A stretch of 64,000 bases of DNA from Arabidopsis thaliana (lineage: Eukaryota; Streptophyta; Magnoliopsida; Brassicales; Brassicaceae). Below, one piece after another: positions 10,757 to 23,739 of this stretch. The translations under genes and the position numbers were made by a program. The stretch's first letter is position 1. Each line of letters begins with the position of its first letter. The notes beneath the pieces are model-generated. The model did not search any database and was not told the origin of the DNA. It was given only the letters and a program-made list of their open reading frames with translations. Where the stretch lies: NCBI RefSeq assembly GCF_000001735.4, contig NC_003071.7, positions 12,889,151 to 12,953,150 of the forward strand, read 5' to 3'.

Positions 10757-13629
10757 CTAGCGTTTACCGAGATCAATGGTAGTGAAACCTTCTTCAGCAG
10801 AGAAACGTTGTTGTATTCCAGTATCACCAATCTTCTGATGCTCGACGTTAGGCAATTTATAACTATCGTCCATGGCCAGTAAGTCGTCTCCTTGCTGCTG
10901 ATGAACGACAAGTACGGAGAAATGAAAATCCGGCGACGTCAACATATCTCCGATCACACCTAACTCAGGGCACTCACTCCAGTCCGTGAGTCCGTACAAG
11001 ACCGAAGACTCTAGGTCATGGTCTCGACCCACTAACACCATGTCATAGGCATCTCCAAGTGAGCTAATCACTTGCGTAGTCTCCACGCCATCTCTCACTA
11101 TCTCCTCTACGTAGTGAATTTTCCCTTTGTTCGCTGCATAGCTCTTGAAATCACTGATGAGATTGTACTCAGACATGTCGCTGTAATCTTCGTCTTGAAG
11201 AGCGCTCTTGTGACGGAAATGTATCATCGTAACGTTAAGGTCTGGTTTTTCAGCCATCCTCATGCATAACGCGAGCGCTTCCGCATCATCCTTGCCACCG
11301 ATGAAGAGCATCGCAACGTTCTGCCACGTATTGGTCATCAACACGGACCGACGTCCCTCGGTCTCTCCTCGGTCTATGAATATTGCCACCGAACAAGGTG
11401 CCGCGTCCAACACGTTAAGGTTTATGGTCCGGATGGGCCCGTTGACTTGTCCGACCGTCCCGTCAATCGCGTACTGCTTGTGGAACGGAATCACGATTAA
11501 CGTCGCTTTCTTGTCGAGGGCCAGCGTGCATATGTCGTTGTTTATACTCGAGTAAGGCGCGGCTGCGGTAAAGTGTTGCGCCATGAGAGCTCCCTAACAT
11601 AAGATAAGTATCCATTATTATCAATCTACAAATGCAGATGCAAAAATTATGCTTGAACAATTGAAAACGTTATTGATCTCTTATATGAGGTTATAGGCCT
11701 AGACCCATACATCCCCTCAAGCCGGAGACCAGAGCTGTTTTACCTGGTACTTTTGCTCAAAACGCTGAAAGGCGTTGACAATATGTGTGGACTGGGCCGT
11801 GTTAGGGTCAAGTTTGTTCATCTGATGGTGTGGTGTAAGGAGTGCATGAGCTCGGCCTTTAAGCTCGACGAGGTGCAACGTAAAGAATGAGATCGGGTTA
11901 AACCGTGTCGGGTAAGTAGCTTCTAGAAGATTAACCATGGAAGGAACGTTTTCAACATTATAGAGACCAAGGAGAAGACGTAGCTGAAGATTATGTTGTC
12001 TCGTGTTGAGGATTGTTCGTTTGCTTTTGCTTTTGTAACGTTTTGAAGGGTCGTAGAGGTACACCACGAGGAACCGGGAAATACCAGTTACGAACAAAAT
12101 CGTGATGATCACCAGATTAAAGCATTCTGTATCAACAACCTGTAACCCAAATTCAAATTTTCTTTTACCTTAGGTTAAAAGAAAAGTTTACGTGAATAGG
12201 AAGAAAAACTCTTTCTATATTTCTAATTGTGAACCAAAACCTAACTAAAAAAAACAAATTAAGCAACGTCTATTTATTTTTACCTGAGCGTCTTTCCACA
12301 CGATAGTAGTGTAGACTTCAATGATACCTTGGCAACACATCAAGAAGGCCAAACAAAGCGCGTCTCCAATCTGCGTTTGGCAGTAAGCAGACGCAGCTGC
12401 TGTTCCAAGGAACTTGCATCCATAAGTGATCAAGAGAATTATCTCAATCATTACCACATGGTGCTCATGGCTCTCTGTTATCTCAAAGAAATTAGTTTGC
12501 AACCCACTAATGGCAATGAAACAAGGGAGGAACAAATTCGAAGCAAACATCTCGAGTTTTGCAGCAAGTTCCGTGCCTAAAGGTGGACCATCAGGGAGCG
12601 AAACACCTAACCAAAACGCTCCAAACGCAGCATGGACCCCCATGGCCTCTCCACTAAGGCTAGCTATAGATAAAAGCAAGAGTACCGGAAAGAACGGGAC
12701 AACGTCTTTCTTATCCATGGATTTGGTTTTCCTCTGGGTGAGCCATACTATTATAGGTCTAAAGACGAAATAAATCACCAGAAGGAGACCTATGATCATG
12801 GAAAGCGCGTAAAGACTAGTCATCGTCCGGTCACGTGTGTAGAGATTAAAAGCGAGAGCGACAAACCAGCTACAAACTTCGCAGACCATTGAGCAGTGGG
12901 TGGCTAAACGACCTAGCTCGGAGTTAAGGATGTTAAGTTCCGCTAAGACCGTGGTTGTAACCGGGAATGAAGTCATAGAGCTCAAGGAGATTGCGCTGCT
13001 TGTACAACTAATCACGTCGCTGGGAAGTCCCATAGTTTTACTAATGAACATAATCGTGAGGTTCCCAAGAGAGAACGGGAAGGCGTAAGAGGCTGTACCA
13101 ATAAGAATGGCTTTAGAACCAGCTTTTCTGATAATACTCCCATCGATTTTGAGTCCGAGGAGGAAGAGATGGATGACGAAACCGACGTTTGAAAGCGTTT
13201 GTATTATGATCTTGCCTCCCGCGGGAAGAAACATGTTCATGTAAATCACATTATGTCCTAAGAAAGACGGTCCTAAAACAACACCAGTCTACACATACAC
13301 AAACAAGAAAATGTTTTAAAACGTATATTTTCGCAATAAGAGATAGTGAATGCGGTATTTGAAAGTTATACCAAGACTTGAGCAGAGATCATTCCTTGCT
13401 TTAAAGGTTGAAGGACGCGGAAGATAAGCCTAGAGGTGACGATGATGACTGACATTTGTAGCAATAGAAGAGGCAATGCGTATTTGAGAGGGTTACTTTT
13501 CATGAAAATGCCTCTTGAGGTCAGCATGTTTTGTGCCTGGCACACAATCTCTTCCAGCATGAATGGACCGTGCACTTCGCCCCACTGCGACGAGTTGGTA
13601 TCTTCTCTGCCAAACATCGAAAGCTCCAT
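10757..13629 (-). CDS. CHX13: Cation/H+ antiporter CHX13 (K+ uptake)
   Basis: Monovalent cation/proton antiporter 2 family member. In Arabidopsis CHX13 is known as a plasma-membrane transporter supporting high-affinity K+ uptake. Exons 13372-13629, 12284-13288, 11744-12139 and 10757-11593 join in phase 0 to 831 residues. The first about 440 residues form the Na+/H+ exchanger-type membrane domain with roughly 12 hydrophobic segments (for example VGFVIHLFLLGLKIDG and FLPCFIAISGLQTNF). The last about 390 residues are the hydrophilic C-terminal domain typical of CHX proteins, with Usp-like repeats (LIVIPFHKQYAIDG and VAMLFIGGKDDAEAL). The start is the ATG of MELSMFGRE, preceded by a non-coding leader. 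The length equals the family norm. No defects are seen. Confidence 0.96.
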
Positions 13630-14402
13630 AGTCTTTTCCTTATCAGTAAAACGAAGAAAGCGAGTAGAAAGAGGGAGAGAGACTAGGTTTGGGAAACTAT
13701 CAATGTTATGTTTTCATTTTTGATGAGAAAATGTAAGGGAGAATGAGAGAAGAAAACAGAGGACTCTGTTTTTACTTGTGGCTATGAAGGCTAACTTCTT
13801 CTTATCAGTAAATACACAAAAGATAGATTGGTTCTTCGACTTTGGTGAGATCAAAGAGAGAGAGATAGAGGTATGTGAGAGAAGGTAGAAGAAAGATGAG
13901 CCTATATTTGTTGTTTCTATTTATTGTTTCTTTCTATTATTATGTTTGGTTGATCATCTTTCCTCATAATCTCAACCATTCTAAATTTGTGGTTTTGGTT
14001 TCACTTCTAAGTTCTAATAATAAATAAAATGAACTCACACAATGTGGAGATAGAATGCTAGATGTGTTGCACCAATCAAGCAAAGTGGGTTACAAACCAT
14101 TATTATTGCTTTATCAAATTTGAATATTAAAAATGTACATAAATCAAACAAAAGACCAATACACAAGAACTATAAAATGGACTCTCAAGTGTTTAAAGTC
14201 ACACAGATGAGAAGAGAGGTTATTCTATAAGGCCAAGATAATAATAAAAACACTACTAAGCACCACTCTGTACAAAACAAAGTATTGACTGTGTAACAAA
14301 CAAATAAACAAACTGTGAATGAGCACAAAAGATAAGCCATAGTAAGATTTTTTGTTTTTAGAAAGCCTAAATCATATTACTAGTGACTAAGTCCCAATAA
14401 TT
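13630..14402. other. Intergenic, CHX13 upstream / WRKY25 downstream
   Basis: Head of CHX13 and tail of WRKY25, both on the minus strand. It contains pyrimidine-rich leader DNA near 13.7-13.9 kb and otherwise no recognisable feature. Confidence 0.55.
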
Positions 14403-15939
14403 TCACGAGCGACGTAGCGCGGTTGGGATATCGTGATTGTGTCTTCCTTCATAGGTAGTGAGAACTGCTCTCTCGTCTGCTGCGGATCTTTCCACTTGCT
14501 TCTTCACTCCACAACCTTGGAATGTGCACTTGTAGTAGCTCCTGTTACAACAAAGAGAGGATTAGAAACTTGAAACATGTTAACAATTTGAGAAACTAAG
14601 TTTTGTATAAACAACCTTGGATTAGTATTTCCTTTGACAACTTTTTGACCATATTTCCTCCATCTAAAGCCATCTATAAGAACATCAATATCACTTATTG
14701 TCTGAACCACAACTCTTGGCTCTTTAACTCCTTTGCTTACTTCTATAGACATCCCTTCATCTTCACCTTCTCTTTTCCTGTTACACAAAACTCAAAACAT
14801 GTCATTTCCAAAACCCAAGAAGAAACCTTTTGCTTCCACTAATTAAAAAAAACTACTTACATCCTCTTCATCTCAGGTTGTTCCTCCTCTTCATCTATCT
14901 CACCATACTCTGATTTAAAACTTTTCTGCTCAAGATCACTATAGTCAAACGAAATCGAAGAGTTCTCTGATTGATCATGAGGTTCACTAACAACAGAAGC
15001 AGGATTAAACAAGCGCCTCCCATTAACCGATGATGGTAATGAAGATTGAGATGGTCTCTTGGTGAACTCAGGCTTAGGATGATTATGACCACCTTTATAA
15101 ATGATCTCAGTGATCTGTCCATCAGAAGCCGTCTCAACAATCTTCTTGGAAACACAATCAGGATACGTACACTTGAAGTAACTCCTAGGGTTTTCGCTCT
15201 TCTTCACTTGTTTCTGACCGTATTTTCTCCAACCATAACCATCATTAGAGTTCCTACTCACCATGTATGCTGGTATCTTTATCTGACGTTCTGTTCCAAA
15301 ACTTTGATTGTTGTTTTGTGTTGCAATCTCATTAGGAATCATCTCCTGCTTCTTCTCGTGATCTTGAACACCATATGTTTCTTGCAAAGCCTGGAAAATA
15401 ACAAAAAACGAAACTAAGTTTGATTCATCAATACAAAGCAAGTGAAGATGTTTCAAAACGCTAATAAGGAAACACATACAGAAGAAGCGTTTGATGGTTG
15501 AGATTGTAGCTGCCAGGGAAAATCTGAGTGATTGTTTGTTGTTCCATTAAAGCCTTGCAATGGAAACGTTCCTGTTGTTGGAGATATCAAACTCTGCAAG
15601 TAAACAAGACAAAACACAAGCCAGAGATCAAAAGATTGTCTTTTTTTTTTTCATTTCTGCAATAAATAGAAGAAAATTAAGAAAAAATGGAAGCTTTATT
15701 ACGTGTGAGGAGCTGAGAAGCAGAGGAGAATCAAGGTAATCGGAGAAAGTGAAGTTATGAGAAGATTGTGAAATCGGAAGAGGTGGTGGTTGAGCCGTCT
15801 TGAACTTAGGTAAACCAGACCCGGTTCTCTCTGGATAGTACCCACCAAAACTCGACCCAGAAACTCTCAAGTCTTCATCATCTTCGTAACAGTCAACGCC
15901 GGAAGAACCAAGAAGGTCGGTGAAAGAAGTGGAAGACAT
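14403..15939 (-). CDS. WRKY25: WRKY25 transcription factor (group I, two WRKY domains)
   Basis: Nuclear W-box (TTGAC) binding factor; WRKY25 is known to act in heat, salt and pathogen responses and as a MAP-kinase-linked regulator. Exons 15703-15939, 15480-15593, 14861-15390, 14616-14777 and 14403-14541 give 393 residues. The first WRKYGQK is at residues 171-177 with a C-X4-C...H-X-H zinc finger (CTYPDC ... HNH). The second is at about 333-339 with CTFQGC ... HNH. The intron inside the C-terminal domain falls after the conserved Pro-Arg (NPR|SYYKC), the classic group I position. The N-terminus contains Ser-Pro sites (LDSPLL, LISP) of the kind MAP kinases phosphorylate in this subgroup. An acidic patch ([10 protein letters not shown]) lies between the domains. 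Confidence 0.97.
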
Positions 15940-16406
15940 GATGGTCTTTAATAAAGGAGACAACTTTAAGATTTCTAAAACAGAGGATTCGCTAAAAAAG
16001 GAAACTTTTTTATGAAATTGATCTTGAAATGAAAAAGAGGATAAAACTAAAAAAGAACAGAGGCTTTTAGATTGGGTTAAAGACGACGACGGTGGCGTAT
16101 TGAGCAAGGTTTTTTTTGTTTCTCTCTCTTCTTGTCTTTTTCTACTTTGGCCTAAATATCATTTTTGATTTTAATATTTCTATAAAATGGTTGACCAGTA
16201 AGATATTCTTTTTTGATGAGTCGTCTCCTAATTTGTGATAAATCGTCAAGTGTGAAACCGCGTTTCAAGGGTCTCTTTCAATGATTAAACCAAAACCGGA
16301 TTAATCCGTTAACCAATAGAACCGTTGGTTGGTTATACACACCAGGTTTGGTTGGTCCAGTACTATCGTCTTAAAGGACAACAAACAAACAAAAACAAGA
16401 CTCTTA
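15940..16406. other. Intergenic, WRKY25 promoter / U2B'' downstream
   Basis: Several TTGAC/GTCAA cores lie upstream of WRKY25, for example GTTGACC at 16189-16195, which could support WRKY auto- or cross-regulation. This is inferred from motif presence only. Confidence 0.45.
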
Positions 16407-18284
16407 TCATTTCTTGGCGAAAGAGATGACCATTGGATTCTGGGGAGTGATTTTGAAACCTTGAAGAGGTTGCATAGCTATGGAAGCTTGAACATCATCT
16501 TCGTACTCTACAAACGCGATTCCTGGTTTTGCGTCGATCATTCTTATCTCTTTGAATCCAGGGTACTGTTCGAAGAGAAGCTGTAGCATCATGCTTGTTG
16601 TCTCGTGTGGGAGATTCTGAATGAAGAGTATGTTGTTTGGTGGCATTGTTTCTTGCCCGCTCGGCTGGAACGAAGGCTGCATTAAGAAGAGCAGAGATAA
16701 AACGCAAAACATCAGCATCATCTCCAGATAACAATAGTTTGGTTCACATGATCCAACAATGGAAGATTTTTCTGAAGATGAAGGTGAGAACAAGAACACT
16801 TACCGCAGGGACTCCGTTATTGGCACTTGGACCATTAGCACTTGGGCCATTAGCCGTGTTTGGTCGTTGGGAATCTTCACGCTTTCTTTCAACTGAAAGT
16901 AAGAAAGGAAGTTTGTTAACTTTAGATGCAAGTGAAAATTTTATAGTTGTATCATTGAACCAACATCTACGACAAAATGCAAAAAGAAGAAATAAAGTTT
17001 AAAACCTTTTTCTTCTTGCTTCCTCTTCTTATCTTTTGGAACGAAAGTTCCCTCAGCTTTAGCTAGACAATCTGACTTTGCTTTTGCATATTGTAAGCGC
17101 TGCACTTAAAAGATCACATAAAAAGTATGAATAATAATAAATCTCAACCTGATTGGAAGTAGTTGAATAGTTTACAAACAATCGAAAGAGGTAAGATTTA
17201 GTTATAAAAACAATGTATATATCAAACAGAACAAACATTTTGACAACAGAAATCATAAGAGAATGTGATTTGAGAAGGTCAGCAACAAAATCCAAACACA
17301 CATATAACTAAATGTTGATTGAGAATAACACAGTCAAAGGTAATCATTGGTAATCACATAAACACACTAAGGATTTCTGCTTTTACCGCATCAATCAATC
17401 TATACAACACACAGAATATCACTTCCAGGGAAATTATACAGAGATTGATATACTCAAGACAGAAAAGGTAGTGGATACTAATCATTGGTTACTCATCAAC
17501 AGCAACAAAATCTAAACACATATATGACTACCAATGGATTGGGAATAGAAAAAGGTCAAAGGTTCCAAAACAAATTGTTAGTAATCAATTACACAAACAC
17601 ACTAACGATTTGCTTCTATCGATCTATACAACACATAGAAGATCACTTTCATGGAAACTATAAAGAGATTGATATACTCAAGAGTGATGAAATACTGACC
17701 ATTGGTTTATCATAGAAGGGAAAATTTTGCATCTGACGAACAGCATGACCAGCAGCAGTGACTTCACTAAAAGTAACCCAAGCTTGTCCTCGGAGCTTCG
17801 GAGTCTTCAAAGCAACCACATCAAGTATCCTCCCAAACTGAGAGAACAAACAGTAAAGAGATCTCTTCAATTCTGAGAAAACAAAAACCAAGTCAGATAA
17901 AGCATGAGATTGATGATACTGCCCTGAGCCAACACTACTTCACACGTCTATAACAATTATCCATACAATGGCGAAAACAGACAACACCAACATATATATC
18001 TTCCTTATAACCTTGTCACTAGATTCAATACGATTCTGAAACCCTAGTATTTAGAAACGAACACTCTATATAAGCTAAAAACAAGCAAAAACCCTAACAT
18101 TCAGTACTGTAGAAGCTTGAATCATTGGTACAGGAAGTTCATGGAGGTTTCAACATCTAAGAATTTGGAAATTTACTTGACGAATTAGATTAAACGAGAA
18201 GAGAAGTTTACCCTCTTTCTTGATCCTTTCGTTGAGGTTTTGGATGTAGATTGATTGATTCGGTGGTATATCTGCCGTTAACAT
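16407..18284 (-). CDS. U2B'': U2 snRNP component B'' (two RRMs)
   Basis: Spliceosomal RNA-binding protein that binds stem-loop IV of U2 snRNA together with U2A'; nuclear. Exons 18212-18284, 17700-17872, 17006-17099, 16804-16892 and 16407-16676 give 232 residues. RRM1 occupies about residues 10-90, with RNP2 IYIQNL and RNP1 RGQAWVTF. A Lys/Glu-rich linker ([15 protein letters not shown]) and an Asn/Gly/Pro stretch ([13 protein letters not shown]) follow. RRM2 is about residues 155-232, with ILFIQNLP and [10 protein letters not shown]. Intron 1 contains AAACCCTA-type telo-box motifs common in housekeeping genes. The U1A/U2B'' architecture is clear; U1A is the alternative, but length and linker favour U2B''. 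Confidence 0.94.
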
Positions 18285-18876
18285 CTTCGAGTGAGCTCGT
18301 GAAGACGATGAAGATTCTCGAGACTGAGGAATTTAGAGAGAGCCCTAATGGTGGGAACTGGGAATGAGAGAGACGAAGAAGAGTAAAAGAAATAGCTGCG
18401 TTTCAACATCAGACTATTTAACGACGCCGTTTAGTTTGTTGGTTCGATTTCCTAAACTTTTGTACCAACGTGAATGAGCCGACCGGATGGACCGGATTTG
18501 AATTTGACCGGCTAGACAGAATTGAACCGGAAATAGAATGAGTGGTCGGGATTGGACTTTTATAGACTCGAGATCAATTTTTTTATTGCAAAATTCCAAC
18601 AAAAGTCTTGTGAATCATTTTGATTCAAATGTTCAACAACTTTTTAAAATAATGTAAATGATGTTGTATTTTTCCAGCTGAGCTTGCAAATTTGTTCTGA
18701 AAAAAGATTTAACCTTAGACCTTAGTATATCTCAATATTCATGTGATAGATAATACAATTCACGTGTGAGCCGATTGAATCAAAAGGCATTAAAAATGCA
18801 ATGTACTAAAATGCCTTTTTGTTTCTGTGTTACATTTTTCTTTACACTGAGAAAATAAATCGAGGATGTTTCACTT
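18285..18876. other. Intergenic, U2B'' upstream / LOR downstream
   Basis: Contains the 5' leader and promoter of U2B'' (head near 18.3-18.4 kb) and the 3' flank of the next minus-strand gene. Nothing else is recognised. Confidence 0.5.
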
Positions 18877-19907
18877 TCATCCTTGAAGAAATATGGCAAC
18901 CATTGCGACTACTAGTGAATGATCGATGGATCCAGGAAATATCGTTAACCGGAACTTGCTTCTCCCTACGTAAATCTGTCTCAGCTTGTACATCAAACTC
19001 GTCTGCCACCACATTTAAAGGAACATAAATCAGATTGAGGCAAATGTTCAAACACAACAACAACAACAAAAATCTTTAAAACAAGTGTATTAGAATCCAA
19101 GCAAATTTTACAAGCCTAATGAATCCGACTTCAAATGAACGAAACAAAGGGTTGGTTGTTTATCCATCAGCAAGCATGATCCAAACGATGAGTTTTGAAC
19201 CCGGTAATCAAAACCAGTATAACACGGTATTGACTCTTGTCTAGCTATAGAATGTTCAATAGTGCTGTAATTGGGAGAAGATGAGTATCTTTACCTGTGC
19301 AACAATGGAATCTTGACTATAAATGGTACAAGATTTCTGAAAGGGAACACCTTTGATAACAAGATTTTCGGACGATTCTCCAGCAAAAGAGACCTCTGAC
19401 TCTGTCTTACTGAATCTTTTCGATGTCCGCTTCACCGTTAGAACCAAATCCTTACGCTTTTCCACATCTCCTTTATGTAATTCCCACACTCCATTCTACA
19501 TTCCAATACATATACAAAGATCTGTAAGTGTTCTTATGATATATCTCAAGCCAGTGACTAACTAACAAAACCCAAACAATCAAAAAGTATAAACATCGTG
19601 TGGACTATGTAATGAATAATGAGATTTAAACAAGTAGCGATGAGAATTGCCAAAATCGATGAAATTTGGGACGAAGGAGGCTTACGTGGAGACGAGAGAT
19701 GGAGAAGAGAGGAACTCCGGAGGAATCAAGGAGAGATTTCAAGGAGGAAGAAGATTTGCGGAGGATGAAGACGAGATGTTCGGAAGAATCGGCAAATCCG
19801 AGATCGCCGGAGGAAAGTCCGGGAAGCTTTTTGGAAGCGAAGAGATCGACTGGTATACGCCGGAGATCCTCAGGGTCGGGGTGATACGGAGTCTCGGAAT
19901 CAGCCAT
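18877..19907 (-). CDS. LURP-one-related (LOR/DUF567) protein
   Basis: Small soluble protein of the LURP1-related family, whose fold resembles the Tubby C-terminal domain; the biochemical role is not established, though some members act in oomycete defence. Exons 19686-19907, 19295-19495 and 18877-19002 join in phase 0 to 182 residues. The start region is Pro-rich and acidic (MADSETPYHPDPEDLRRIP). The body has family-typical strands: LLDSSGVPLFSI, then VWELHKGD, and the C-terminal VGRSKFRLTIFPGSIDHSL with a final hydrophobic helix (VVAMVAIFLQG). The last exon is too short for an ordinary ORF scan. It was found by splicing through the acceptor at 19003-19004. Locus name would be At2g30270. Confidence 0.88.
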
Positions 19908-20653
19908 TTACATAGTCTCTAATAACAGTCAGAAGCGTAAGGTAGAAGAAGAACAAGAGAAGCAGCTTATATTCAACGCCAATGTTTTTTTTTGTTCTAA
20001 TGATGTCGGATCAGATTTTTTTTTTTGCGGCGAAACATTCTTCTTACACCAAAAAATAATTCAGATGAATAAAATTAAGCAAGTAAATAATTGGATGTAG
20101 AAGCCAAAGATAATAAAATAGTAATGATAATTTTCTTTTACGTTCTTGAGATACCAATTCTTGTTTTTTTTTTCACACAAAACTGAAATGCAAAAAAAAA
20201 AACTAAAAAGTAATAACACATTTTTTTGATGTTTGATCTTGATTAATAAATTAATAGAAAATGGTAAATGTGTTACTTACATTAGGTTGGAAAAACGTAT
20301 GGTTTAACATATGTGTTTGTTGGAAAAGATACATTTTTAGTGAACATACCTTTGACATGAATTGATTTATAAAGGTTTTTTTTTTTGCATTTCCATCCCT
20401 CTCAAATGTTTGTTTTAAAAAAACTAAGAATTATGTATAATCTTTCAAAATGTATTGATTTTATTTTTTTTTTATGTTTTCTGTAGAATATATATATGAT
20501 GATCTACTCTGTTCAAAACATCACCCTTACATGCATTTCAGTGATTTCACCTCTAATTTCGTTTAAAAGTGGAGACACAATTTTGATTCACAGCCTTACG
20601 GTAATTCTCTTTAGTATCTCTCAATAAGAATAGTAGACACATTTAGGCATTAA
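19908..20653. other. Intergenic, LOR upstream / RDM4 downstream
   Basis: AT-rich with several T and A runs (19.98-20.47 kb). No gene is visible. Confidence 0.55.
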
Positions 20654-22710
20654 CTAAGACTCAAACTCCTCATCGCTCTCGCTGTAACCATACACATCCT
20701 CTGCGTAATCATCAAACTCGTCATCTCCAAGGACACTTCTCACATGTCGTTTTGAAGTCTCCTCGTCGTCTGATTCATCAGAGGCTTCACTCTTTTCTTC
20801 TTCTGATTCATCATCATCATCATCATCATCATCTTCTTCTTCTTCTTCTTCTTCCTCCTCTGGGTAATCAGTCTTTGGATGATCTTCAGCTGAGCACACA
20901 AATATATAAATAAATAGTAAGTATTCTTTCTTTCTTGACTTTCGGTTTATACAACACAGAGTGAAACCATAAATCAAAAATGCCAATGATACTTGTTTTC
21001 AACGTTAACTCATTAGAGAAAATATATCAAGAGAAAAGAGATTGTAGTATCAAATGAAAACAATGCCCTGATTTGATTCTGCTTCCAAAAGACTAGCGAG
21101 TACTAGCACGAACAGGAGCGTTGAAAAGCAAACGAAACACACAACCAGAACTTCAAGGGTCTAAGACGTTAAATAAGAGTGAAGATAGTCATATGGATGA
21201 TTAAAGTGTACCGTTTGAATCTTCAGAGTCGTAGTCTGATTCATCAGATCCATCACAGAATTCTTCTTCATCCTCTACTATGACACTGAAAAACAACAAA
21301 AAAACCATATTAACAGGTGTGACACAAGAGACAAAGACGAAAAAGTAAAGGACGAAAACGAATACGCACAGAGGAAACTGATTCTTGGAACTATCTTCGC
21401 TGATATCCATCTCTTCGTTCACAGCATAATAATCATAAACGTATTCTTCGGTGTGACTAGATTGTATATCAGCTTCAATCTCTTCAGCTGCTGTTGGAAT
21501 ACATTCTCTAAGGAGAGGCAAGAAACTAGCGAGCATTTTCTGGTCCTCCAGGGATGTAAACCTACAGAAAGAGTAAACCTTTACATACTGTGTTTATTGA
21601 ACTACAGCTAATCTATTTCTGACTCTGAGATCTTAATTACAAATGCACATTACTAGGGGACTTACTCTTGTGCATTGTCTCGTCTTTCTTCAGTATCAAC
21701 ACGAATAACGTCAAAGAAATGACACTTCTCATGGATGCCTTCCTTGTTTCCCTTCCTACTCCGCCATATTTGCTCAAACCGAGCATTCTCTGAAGCAATC
21801 TAATCAGATAGTGGAACTTATTATTAAATGATTACAGAAGTCTCAACTTAGCTATGTAAAGTGGTGTTAGATCTTTTCTTAAGATGGTAATCTCAGAGAA
21901 ACTGTTTGACAATGTTCTTGACCAATAGCCCGATACCTGTTGCTTTTGTACAGATTTGGTCAGGCGCTGTTCCTTTCTCTACAGGCCAAAAAGAAAATGA
22001 ATTCAAGCCATCATTCAAGCAACGGTCAAGAGATAGACAATCTGGAATCAGGACTAAAACAAAATGAAAGAAGATACATTGTCTTTCTTGAAAGCAATTT
22101 TCCTCTCCTCAAACTTTCCTTTACTGCAACTTTTCTCATTATGATCAGACTCCTGCAGAGCACAAAGTGACAACTATAAGAACATACAAACAACAACAAT
22201 AACCTGCAGGGTTTGTAATTTAACCAGAAAGTACACTCACAAAGAAAGAGTGGATAATATCAGCTGTGGTTTCAGAGTCCGTAACTGTCTCCAAATGCCG
22301 CACTAGCACCTTCTTCGGTTTCACATCCTCTGCCACAGAAGGACCTATATCCATGTAAACACATATTAAAGCTCCACTGAGTCGAAACCATCATCGTACA
22401 AGCACATAAAGCCTGAGATAATATAGAATTACCTCTCTCCCCTGAATCTGAAATAGATAGCTTTGAGAAATCCAGAGTCGGCCGTTTGAGTGGTCTTTCA
22501 TTTATCTCCAACCCTAAATGCCAAAGCAATATCAGTTTTTCCACTTCCACACGATTGCTAAAGACAGAATCTCTACCAAACATCAAAGGAAGAGAGAAGA
22601 AACTTACAGAAAGCATCGAGCAGAGACTGTCCAACTTTTCGCTTAACTCTAACAATCACAGGCTTCTCTTCTACCTCATTTTGAGTCGAACTTTCACCCA
22701 CCCCATCCAT
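20654..22710 (-). CDS. RDM4: RDM4/DMS4, IWR1-like RNA polymerase factor
   Basis: Plant orthologue of yeast Iwr1, which escorts RNA polymerase II to the nucleus; in Arabidopsis it is also needed for RNA-directed DNA methylation through Pol V and for development. Nine exons (22608-22710, 22433-22513, 22241-22344, 22078-22152, 21937-21978, 21666-21799, 21370-21561, 21212-21285, 20654-20889) splice to 346 residues; five are 105 bp or shorter. The N-terminus has the Iwr1-type opening PVIVRVKRKVGQSLLDAF. The C-terminus carries the conserved YDYY element (EYVYDYYAV) and a second, DDYAEDVYGYSESDEE. Between them lies a pure acidic tract of Glu and Asp runs encoded by GAA/GAT repeats (about 20806-20860). 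Alternative name DMS4. Confidence 0.93.
20806..20860 (-). repeat. Coding trinucleotide repeats (Asp and Glu runs)
   Basis: On the plus strand a TCA/ATC run passes into a CTT/TTC run. In the RDM4 frame they encode consecutive Asp and then Glu residues. Such tracts vary in length between accessions. Confidence 0.85.
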
Positions 22711-23739
22711 GGCTATTCCGAGAACTCTTCAGCCCACTGTGAGGTTCGTGCTAAACAGAACAAAAATATAAACTTCAAATAAAAAAACCAACAAAGAGCA
22801 ACCAACAGACTAAGGTAAAACCAAGAAAAAATCTAACTTTCAGACTTTGTTTTCTTCACATTGGTATCAGAAACTTCTAAAGCACATTTACAAGTAAAGT
22901 TTATGCTCGACTATGGAAACAAAAGAGTGAAAACTCCAGAAGAGTTCTCTAATTAGAGGTAACTATAAAGGTGACAATTTTGCAGAGCTATTCTAAAACC
23001 CTATTGTGGAAATTAGAAACCAGACGATTTCTCCAAGAACCCTAGACATAGTTACTTGAGTATATAGCCAAGGAAATCAGTTTGTTTTGAAGATACAGAA
23101 GATATAAGAGAAAAAAAAAACTGTACCTTTCGAGAAAACTATGTTCGGAGACGACGAAACCAACTGATGAAGAAGTTGTCGGAGAAGAACAAACTCGGTT
23201 TCAGTGTAGAGAAAAGCGATTTTGGAGACGGGGAGGAAACAAAAACGCCGCGTTTTCTTATTTTTCAAAACGTCGGCGTTTTAAAAGGTGGAGTAAATTA
23301 AGCCCAAACCGTCGAAGCCTGTTTATTTTTTCCACAAGCAAAATATGGCTTCAGAAATGTTTGATTTGGCTAAAATCAGAGTTTTATAAAGTTTATAACT
23401 AAAAAGCAGAAACAAAATTCATGATAACAAAAATAAATTAAAATCTGATTCAACATATTTTGCATTTTCTCTTTGCATTGTTAATCCATTCTTAGGTAGG
23501 CAAGTTTTCACTATTTGGTTGTGTGTACATGATGTTTATTAATATATATGAACACAAAATAAAATAACAAATATATAAAACCTGCCCACACTATCAAATG
23601 GACTTGACTAATATGGTTTTATAGTGTTGAATCTGTGATATTAAAATGACAAAAACTTATAATCAAGCGTAGAACTCTATATATGAGATCAAAGTTTGAA
23701 CTTTGAAGTTTGATGTTGAATTTGGTGAACACATTGTTC
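22711..23739. other. Intergenic, RDM4 5' region / VSR2 downstream
   Basis: Contains the RDM4 leader and promoter, with AACCCTA-type motifs near 22995-23045. A spliced 5' UTR is possible. The 23077-23268 ORF has no family match. Confidence 0.5.
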
